Program-made: the position numbers and the translations under genes
DNA from: Halisarca cf. caerulea
Lineage: Eukaryota > Porifera > Demospongiae > Chondrillida > Halisarcidae
Reading direction: 5' to 3'
NCBI GenBank assembly: GCA_963170055.1
Contig: CAUJGJ010000030.1
Coordinates: 1,904,337-1,968,336, forward strand
Length of the DNA: 64,000 nucleotides
Shown here: positions 57,373-64,000 of the stretch, one piece after another
Position numbering within the stretch: the stretch's first letter is position 1
How the letters are laid out: the number at the start of each line of letters is the position of its first letter
The notes under the pieces: model-generated
Database searches by the model: none
What the model was told of the DNA's origin: nothing
The model's input: the letters and a program-made list of their open reading frames with translations, nothing else

Positions 57373-58479
57373 TTATTTTCCTGATGGTCCTGGGGGTCCT
57401 GGGGGTCCTGGGGGTCCTTGTGGACCAGGAACTCCTTGATGTCCTCTTGATCCAGGAGATCCACGTTTTCCTATCTCTCCTGTAGGACCTGGTGATCCTT
57501 CTTCTCCTCTTAATCCAGGTATTCCTTGATCTCCTTTTGCTCCTCGTTCTCCTGGTGGTCCAGGTTCTCCTGGATGTCCCACCTTTCCTGGAGGTCCTGG
57601 TGGGCATGTACATGAAGTGGGACCTTGACGCTTGTTCCTGGACACGGATGGAGCTATTGATAGAAAGGAAGAAAACAGTGGCCTAGAGAACAAAGTATGG
57701 TCTTGTTGTCATCATGTAATGTGAATATATATATTAATGCATGATTGTAGAAACATGCATCTATGGTAGAACCACTCTATGGTTATAAATCACTATCCAT
57801 GTAATAGTTTATGTCCTAGTAACCTAGTTAGGAAGAATCCTACATTGTAGAAGCATGCATACACACATGACTGCATGTGGGCCGGTACATGCATGCAAGC
57901 ATCCCATTATTTTCACTGAGCCATATTATACATTTATTATTAGGCATAATATATGTATTACAGCTGATCAATATGTCATGTATACAGAAGCATAGGTCCT
58001 GAGATCCAATGCAGCATAGCTACACACACGTTACACAGTGGAACTTCTCTATATGGACACTTTGGGACCTGTAAACAGTTTGTTGTGCAGAGGTTTCCAC
58101 TATTTAGAGGTCATATGCATAGCAATCTATCTGGACCCACAAAAGCAGTCTGTTACAGAGAGGTGTCCATTATTAGGGGAGTTTGTTTCCACAGAACACG
58201 TGCATGTTGCCATTCTAAGGGCTAATAGTCTCACACAAGTACAATGACGTACATAATACCTAGGCCTGTCGTTTCAAAAGCAGCTACTCTCTGCTCCAAA
58301 ACATCAATTCTCTTAAGAGCCTCATCTAATGATTTTGCTTGATCAATAAAACTACTCCTCCCAGTAGTAATCACGGAGCACACAATGAAGAGCAGGCACA
58401 GTTTGGGGGCCATCTCTAGAGTCATGATCATCTCTTTAAATTGGAGATTCTTTTCTGATTGAGAGCAGCAGCTGTGCAT
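57373..58479 (-). CDS. Short membrane-type collagen, copy B, intact
   Basis: Exons 58260-58479 and 57373-57653 join in phase to 501 nt, 166 residues. N-terminal [19 protein letters not shown], then hydrophobic [15 protein letters not shown] (signal anchor or signal peptide), heptad-like [19 protein letters not shown], the furin-type site RNKR, CTC, and 24 uninterrupted Gly-X-Y triplets from [19 protein letters not shown] to [14 protein letters not shown] at the very C-terminus, with no globular end domain. The order resembles membrane-anchored collagens in miniature; secretion or shedding after RNKR is inference. Its open frame, against the nonsense codon of copy A, makes this the likely functional copy or allele. 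Confidence 0.8.
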
Positions 58480-58686
58480 ACTGTTTTTATAGGCAATATG
58501 GAATCCATAGAAAGCCTAACTCAGTCCAGTGTCATTGTCTAATTGACCGAGCGGTTTAGCAAGGTTAATTGTTTCCGTTGCCAGTGGGAATTCAATCAAG
58601 GTTGCCCACGCATTTCGTAGGGTAAAATTCTACCTTTTGGCTCAGAATGGGTAAACTTTCAGCTCAAATTGCGGCTCCATTTCCAC

Positions 58687-59385
58687 ACATTGTCAATCGT
58701 CAAAAATCACTGGAACAAGGTAGAGTTGTTTGTTGTATAGGGCTGAACAGCCATAGGTATAGAGATATTTGTCTACACTACTCACTACGTACTCTTGCAT
58801 TATCTAATTATTAATCGAATGAATAATTTATTTTTTAATTATAAATTTTGCTTTTCCTTTTGCTTTTATAATTGTATTGTTTTGTTTTCTTTTCTACTGG
58901 GTGCCTGTCAGAATAGCCCATGGCTAAAGGCTTCCCAGTTTTAATAAGATACCCTGATACCCTGATAGAGAGGGTTAGGTTTACATTGGGCTAGACGGGC
59001 ATGAGGATGGACTATGCATAGGTTTAGGACTGACATAGTGCAAGGCATACATGGGGCTAGACGGGTACAGAGCTTGACTGGGTAAAGGGCTAGACGGGTT
59101 AATTCCCTACATCCCTCAACCTGTTTGTATAAGCTAGCAAAAGATATCAGAAGGGCCGGATGTAGGGAATTAACCCGTCTAGCCCTTTACCCAGTCAAGC
59201 TCTGTACCCGTCTAGCCCCATGTATGCCTTGCACTATGTCAGTCCAAGACCTATGCATAGTCCATCCTCATGCCCGTCTAGCCCAATGTATACCTAACCC
59301 TCTGTATACCTGTGCCTGTTCAGCCCTATGCAACAAACAAATCTACCTTGTTCCAGTGATTTTTGACAATTGACAATTTTTCATT
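58687..59385. repeat. Large palindrome with a one-sided insertion
   Basis: The stretch 58687-59116 returns inverted at 59157-59385 (GGGTTAATTCCCTACATCC against GGATGTAGGGAATTAACCC), with about 40 bp between arms. Only the left arm contains the extra 200 bp, so that insertion followed the inversion. Copy A (19139-19436) has a single arm. Confidence 0.85.
58770..58969 (+). mobile_element. Probable 5'-truncated LINE or SINE insertion
   Basis: About 200 bp absent from both the right palindrome arm and copy A. It is flanked by ATAGAGA on both sides and ends in the tandem ATACCCTGATACCCTG, a 3' short-repeat tail as seen in CR1/L2-like LINEs and their SINEs. It contains GCCCATGGCTAAAGGCTTCC. Class is inferred. 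Confidence 0.5.
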
Positions 59386-59796
59386 CCTACATCTTTTATC
59401 CATTTTTAAATGGTTTGTGTACAGTTATATATATGCATAGGTTATAACCCGCCTCCAAGTTGTATGCATGCATGCATGGCATTAATAATCATGATGCCCT
59501 CGGGCGGAGTGAATATTAATGTCATACAACGAGTAGGCAGCTTATAAGACCGGCTTCCAAACTGATGCTCAAGGGAGTTAGCGCCTCCCTTATACTATGT
59601 GCCTGTATTGAATGAGCTAGGGCACTTTTAGTTGATTAACTAATTTCCTTTTGTCAATTAACAGACTAAACCACAAAGATCTGTACTTTCCTTGCACTGC
59701 CATAGCATAGAGCAATACAGATCACACTGCTACTGCATGTTTGAAGCGTACAAACTCGTCAGAACAATTGATGTTACAGTACACTGCATCAGTTTA
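59386..59796. other. Unique spacer between palindrome and (TA)n; no gene seen
   Basis: AT-rich with a CATGCATGCATG run near 59466 and an inverted pair CCAAGTTGTATG / CATACAACGAG around 59455-59535. No exon found. Confidence 0.4.
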
Positions 59797-59913
<117 letters not shown>

Positions 59914-59924
59914 CAACCTCTCAG

Positions 59925-60170
59925 GCCAGACTCTTGGGTGCAGCTATATACTAAGGAATCAGGTGCCTGGCTAAATGCCCCCCCGGTATCCTCACTGGGG
60001 CTTCGTATGGAGGATGAAACTATCACCATAGCCACCGGTCTTTGTTTGGGTGCTGCTCTTTGCCGTCCTCATCTCTGTAGCCAATGTGGAGTACAAGTGG
60101 ATGAGTCTGCCACTCACGGATTGAGCTGCCATAGGAGTGTGGGTCACCACAGACACAATACCATATAAAT
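59925..60170 (+). pseudogene. Reverse-transcriptase C-terminal region fragment
   Basis: SGAWLNAPPVSSLGLRMEDE, then ATGLCLGAALCRPHLCSQCG, then THGLSCHRSVGHHRHNTI match the SGAWLNALP-x-SLGLRM-DDDT and CRPH-x-C-x2-CG-x-VD-x-(L/H)-GTHGLSC region of invertebrate retrotransposon proteins, with its CCHC-like cysteines. It begins and ends abruptly; NDUFAF6 copy B starts within about 6 bp of its end. Confidence 0.75.
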
Positions 60171-61398
60171 GACATCATACTGGTATTGATGTTCACAATA
60201 TAGATTAAGGATACAGTAAGTGATGCGAAATTGAGAGATATACGGATCCAGTTCTGGAAAGACACAAATGGAGATATATTCAAAGTGAGAATTACTGTGT
60301 ATAGGTACATGGGGTTTGTATTTTGTAATTCTGACTGTGCACATCTGGTACATGTACTTGCCTTCATGTGTTTCACATTGAATATTCCATGCATACTTGC
60401 AGGGGAAAGTCCCATCCCAACCTGTGGCAGCTGCACTGGCCAGTGTGAGTTCCTGCATCTTTGTACACAAACAGACAAAGTTTCTGTTTGTGTACGAACA
60501 AGAGTTCACATTATGTTGGAAAACAGTTAACATTTCTTCCATACTTAATCTGAAGACATCAAATAGCGAGTTATCCCAAAGCGCTGTTTTGTTCAACTCA
60601 ACAGTCTAACATGTATGGAAGTTGAGAAATCAAGTTACCGTAGGATTGGTATGTTATGCGAGGTAAAAGTGTGCAGAATATTGGAATGGCAGACACTGCC
60701 TTATAACTCTGACTGGAGACGTTGTATTGAATTTGAGGTACACAAAGAAGCCTGATAATTCCCCTCACCCCCCCACCACCACCACAATTAATTCACCTAA
60801 CCTGTTAATCTCCAAAAAAAATTGAAAACAAATTCAAAAATGTACAATTCCAGCCCTCCACTCCTCCAATTTTATCAATCTGTCACAAAATCCCTTGTTC
60901 CCGTTGTGGCAGATTATCGAGGTTCACTTACATTTGTGTATCGTGTACATATACATACATTGTGATGGCAGTGAGATATGAAGTATATCCTTTTATAGAT
61001 TCTTAGGAGGCGGAAGCTGTCGAAGATGTGGTTTACAAGGTTGTTAGAAGCGAGGGTATGTTCTGTACAATGCCATGTGAATGGTTGTATATAAACATGT
61101 AGCTTCAAGTGTACATGTACGTATGTGTATTCGCTGGCATATTTGTGTATGTGTGTGTGTGCAAGTGTGTGTGGGTGTATGCTTGTACACATGTATGTGT
61201 GTATGTGTGGTGGTCATGCATACATATGTATGTACGTATATTTACATGAAAATTCAGTAATTGTGATATTCTGTGTGTGCATGTGTAGTCCAAAGAGCTC
61301 AAGGTTCAGTCGTACATGAGGACACAGGATCTGGAAGACTATGCAGAGAACACAAATTCCTCCTTGCTGTACCTCACACTGGAAGTGCTCGGTTGGTC

Positions 61399-61401
<3 letters not shown>

Positions 61402-61487
<86 letters not shown>

Positions 61488-61489
61488 AT
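61402..61489 (+). repeat. (GT)n behind exon 6 donor of NDUFAF6 copy B
   Basis: Same position as 13891-13946, longer and with one GCGT interruption. Confidence 0.95.
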
Positions 61490-62325
61490 GCATGCATGTG
61501 TGCGTGCGTGCGTGTGTACATATTGTCTATACATTCTGGCCTCCCTTCTTCCTCCTTGTCTGCTGCAGGAATCCACGATGTGAACACAGACCATGCAGCC
61601 AGTCATCTTGGCAAGGCTGAAGGCATTGTGACCATGTTGAGAGCTTCTCCTTACCACAGAGCCAGCAGGCGAGCCAGTCTACCAATGGATGTACTAATGA
61701 GAGTGAGTGAACATCACGCACACAGTGTTAGAGTGGAACCTCTGCAATCAAACACCTTGATAATCCAATATATTCTCTCTAATCTGACCATTTCACAAAG
61801 AACAGTCATTATATATACCAGCCATACTAAGAGTGACTTGTCAAGCTGACAGCTTTTATACATTGTGACAACTGTCACTGTTCCAGTGATTTCATGTATA
61901 ACTAACTCCCATGACCACAGTGAGTGAGGAGGTTTGTAGCTAGTTATATGGCTCTTTTCTCTCCTCCAAAGTTTTCTCTGACTCTCAAGCAGAGTAGATC
62001 AAATGTTCATGTTTACCTTTGCATATGTATTTCCTGTGCATTAATGGTGTGCAAATATATTTATATACAGTACACATGTCCTCCCTCTCCCCCTCCTACA
62101 CACATGTGCCTCTACGTATCTCTGTGTGCATCTACTGTACATCTGTTTGTATGTATATCTGTATACATGTTCATATGCATGTACATCTACGTATGTGTAT
62201 GCATTTTGGTGACGGTCAAGCCAGCTTACGTAGGTTAGGTAGCCTTATGTCATTTAACCTGGGGAGCATGTAGCCAGAGCTCTAGGCTTTTATTTTATAT
62301 AGGTACCCAGAAAATGTACATCAGA

Positions 62326-62374
62326 GAATGTGCATGTGTGCGTGTGTGTGTGTGCGTGTGCGCGCGCGTGTGTG

Positions 62375-62444
<70 letters not shown>

Positions 62445-62450
62445 CGTGCA
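62326..62450 (+). repeat. (GT)n in intron 7 of NDUFAF6 copy B
   Basis: Counterpart of 14796-14936, with GCGCGCG interruptions at both ends. Confidence 0.95.
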
Positions 62451-63110
62451 TGTGTGCATGTGTACATGCATGCGGGCATGCGTGCATGCATGCATGTGTA
62501 CATTAGTATCTATGTGCATACATCTACCTTCAGTCAATGTATGAACTGTCAAAACCCCTGCATCCCACAGCATGGAGCCAGCCAAGAAGAGTTCTTTCGA
62601 GGTGATCTGACTCAAAACCTGAAGGATGCTGTTTTTGATTTTGCCAGCCTGGCACACACACACTTGCTTAAGATGAGAAATTTGAAGGAGTCTGTACCCA
62701 AGTCAGCGTCGAGGGTGTTTCTTCCAGCTGTAAGTGTTAATGGGCCTGATTATGATTGTGTGTGGTTAGCCTCATTGGACTAAAGTAGGTACATTTGTAG
62801 CACTCTTGAATCTGGTCAGATTGTATGGGTGTGGATTACATATATTATGTGTGCACTCTTTTTGCGGCTGGATGTGAGTAGCCCCACCCCCCCACTCCCA
62901 CCACCCCCACAATTTAAAGGATGTAAGATGTTCTTTCGTAGACAATGACCGTTAACTCTTCTTTGCATGATTTCTTGTTAGGTTTCCTGCGGTACTTTCC
63001 TAGAGAGGCTGAGGAAGAGTGACTTTAACCCCTTTGATCCTGTTCTCTCAAGAAGACCTCACCTTTTGTCACTATCACTCTTAAAAGCAGCATGGACCAA
63101 TAGATTTTGA

Positions 63111-63504
63111 TGTCAAAATATATAATCAAATTGTTCTTTGATGATGTGTTGACCCATCCCTTGTTTTTGCACTGCCCTCCATGTGTCAATTCTGTGTACA
63201 TCCTTTACATTTTTGATTATAGTTTAATAGAATGGGGACATGACGTAAGCATGTATGTACATGGTACATGATGCACATACATGGTGCATGACATATAGAC
63301 ATGCAGATGTAGTACTGCACATATATCCTGGCATGTACATATACCGTATTTCAAGTCCTGATCAAGTTGCACGATGAAACTTTAAGTTAATATTCGGATT
63401 ATATTATTGAAGTCAACCATTATATATATTATTATACTGTATACATAAAGTATGTAAGAAAAATGTAGTTACTGTACATATGTGTGTAGGTGCACATGGT
63501 GTAT

Positions 63505-63552
<48 letters not shown>

Positions 63553-64000
63553 TAATAATATATATATAATTACATGCAATAATATAATATTAATATGATC
63601 ATGAATATACATGATGCTAGTGTACGTCTTAGAGCACCACGTAATACAGTAGAACTTGCTGATAAGTGCTATAGTTAGTACTCCTCGATTCTGCCATATA
63701 ATACCTCATGTACATAATATGAACCAAAGAATTCTGATATTATGTACTAGCTTCTGATAGTGCTATTTTTGTGTCCCCTTCAAATTTATTAAGCAAGTTC
63801 CATGCACTGTATAATAATACACAAATACACACGCCCACAGCACATTGAAAACTGCATGTGTGTCCACTGCGAGTGAATGTGTGCATGTGGTGCTAGTGCC
63901 AAAAAATGATTTTAGGATACACCATACCCAATATGGTTTCAGCACACAATATACCCAGAATCTTCATGTGTGTCCACTGCATGCATATGTACATGAATGT
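63111..64000. other. Downstream of NDUFAF6 copy B: (TA)n and start of the tandem-repeat field
   Basis: (TA)n near 63508-63545, then from about 63780 the units ACACACGCCCACAGCACATT and TGGTGCTAGTGCCAAA, as at 16230-17350. No gene. Confidence 0.6.

Larger units (their letters stand above)
57283..59155. repeat. Segmental duplicate of 17755-19436 (collagen block)
   Basis: Aligns with the earlier block throughout, starting GAAGTGAATGAAGTATA. It includes both collagen exons, the pogo-like remnant, the tRNA-like remnant and the GGGCTAGACGGG repeats, with scattered substitutions and small indels. It carries an extra 200 bp at about 58770-58969. Confidence 0.85.
60204..63110 (+). pseudogene. NDUFAF6 copy lacking exons 1 and 2
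   Basis: Exons 60204-60284, 60403-60444, 60999-61055, 61289-61391, 61569-61702, 62571-62729 and 62982-63110 correspond to exons 3-9 of the full gene at 12034-15581. All have intact splice sites and open frames (705 nt). The presequence and the [12 protein letters not shown] part are absent; in their place lies a reverse-transcriptase fragment. Exon 3 differs at about six of 27 residues, while exons 6-9 show only one change (YHRAS for YHSAS). Without a start and targeting signal it should not give a working complex I assembly factor, unless an unseen promoter and exon supply them. Confidence 0.85.
60176..64000. repeat. Segmental duplicate of 12645-16460 (NDUFAF6 block), continues past the window
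   Basis: Sequence after about 60176 aligns with 12645 onward through introns, exons and downstream DNA to the window end. Differences are scattered base changes and microsatellite lengths. Confidence 0.9.

Noticed and set aside
59125..59373. 82-codon frame with Leu/Cys-rich sequence
   Set aside because: It lies in the palindrome arm and its counterpart in copy A is the complement of a non-coding repeat.

Overview
The window is nuclear DNA of an animal. Coding sequence is split into many small exons with GT-AG introns, the recognisable proteins are conserved metazoan nuclear genes, and the non-coding space is filled with dinucleotide microsatellites, minisatellites and small inverted-repeat transposons. 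A marine invertebrate, perhaps a sponge, fits best (compact genes, a very short collagen, CATGCATG/TACGTACG-rich introns, a DUF7869-type gene), but no taxon can be proved from this sequence alone.

Layout. Positions 1-4116 hold the first exons of NSMAF/FAN (minus strand, running off the left edge). Positions 4745-10532 hold a complete 12-exon mitochondrial aspartate aminotransferase, GOT2 (minus). ENY2 (plus, 10744-11954) is head-to-head with GOT2 across about 211 bp, and NDUFAF6 (plus, 12034-15581) begins 79 bp after the ENY2 stop. After a degenerate tandem-repeat field comes a two-exon short-collagen gene (minus, 17837-18956) with a nonsense codon. Positions 19915-27790 carry an 11-exon gene of the DUF7869 type (plus) with an apparent one-base frameshift.

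From 56709 down to 29729 runs a six-exon minus-strand gene, assembled here by matching splice phases, for a 429-residue protein of unknown function with a HEPN-like R-N-x3-H motif. Its introns are packed with mobile DNA. The main one is a 5.1-kb TTAA-flanked Kolobok-like transposon (32936-38081) that carries a decayed THAP/DDE-type transposase and, convergent with it, a free-standing gene for the zinc-binding cytoplasmic tail domain known from P2X7 receptors.

The right end (57283-64000) is a rearranged second copy of the NDUFAF6/collagen neighbourhood: an intact collagen copy, a large palindrome, reverse-transcriptase debris at the junctions, and an NDUFAF6 copy lacking its first two exons. 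It is either a recent segmental duplication or an alternative haplotype joined in the assembly.

GOT2 and NDUFAF6 act in mitochondria and ENY2 in nuclear transcription and mRNA export; their tight spacing suggests shared promoters. Large stretches (38-47 kb and 52-56 kb) are intron and transposon debris without a further gene that I can support.
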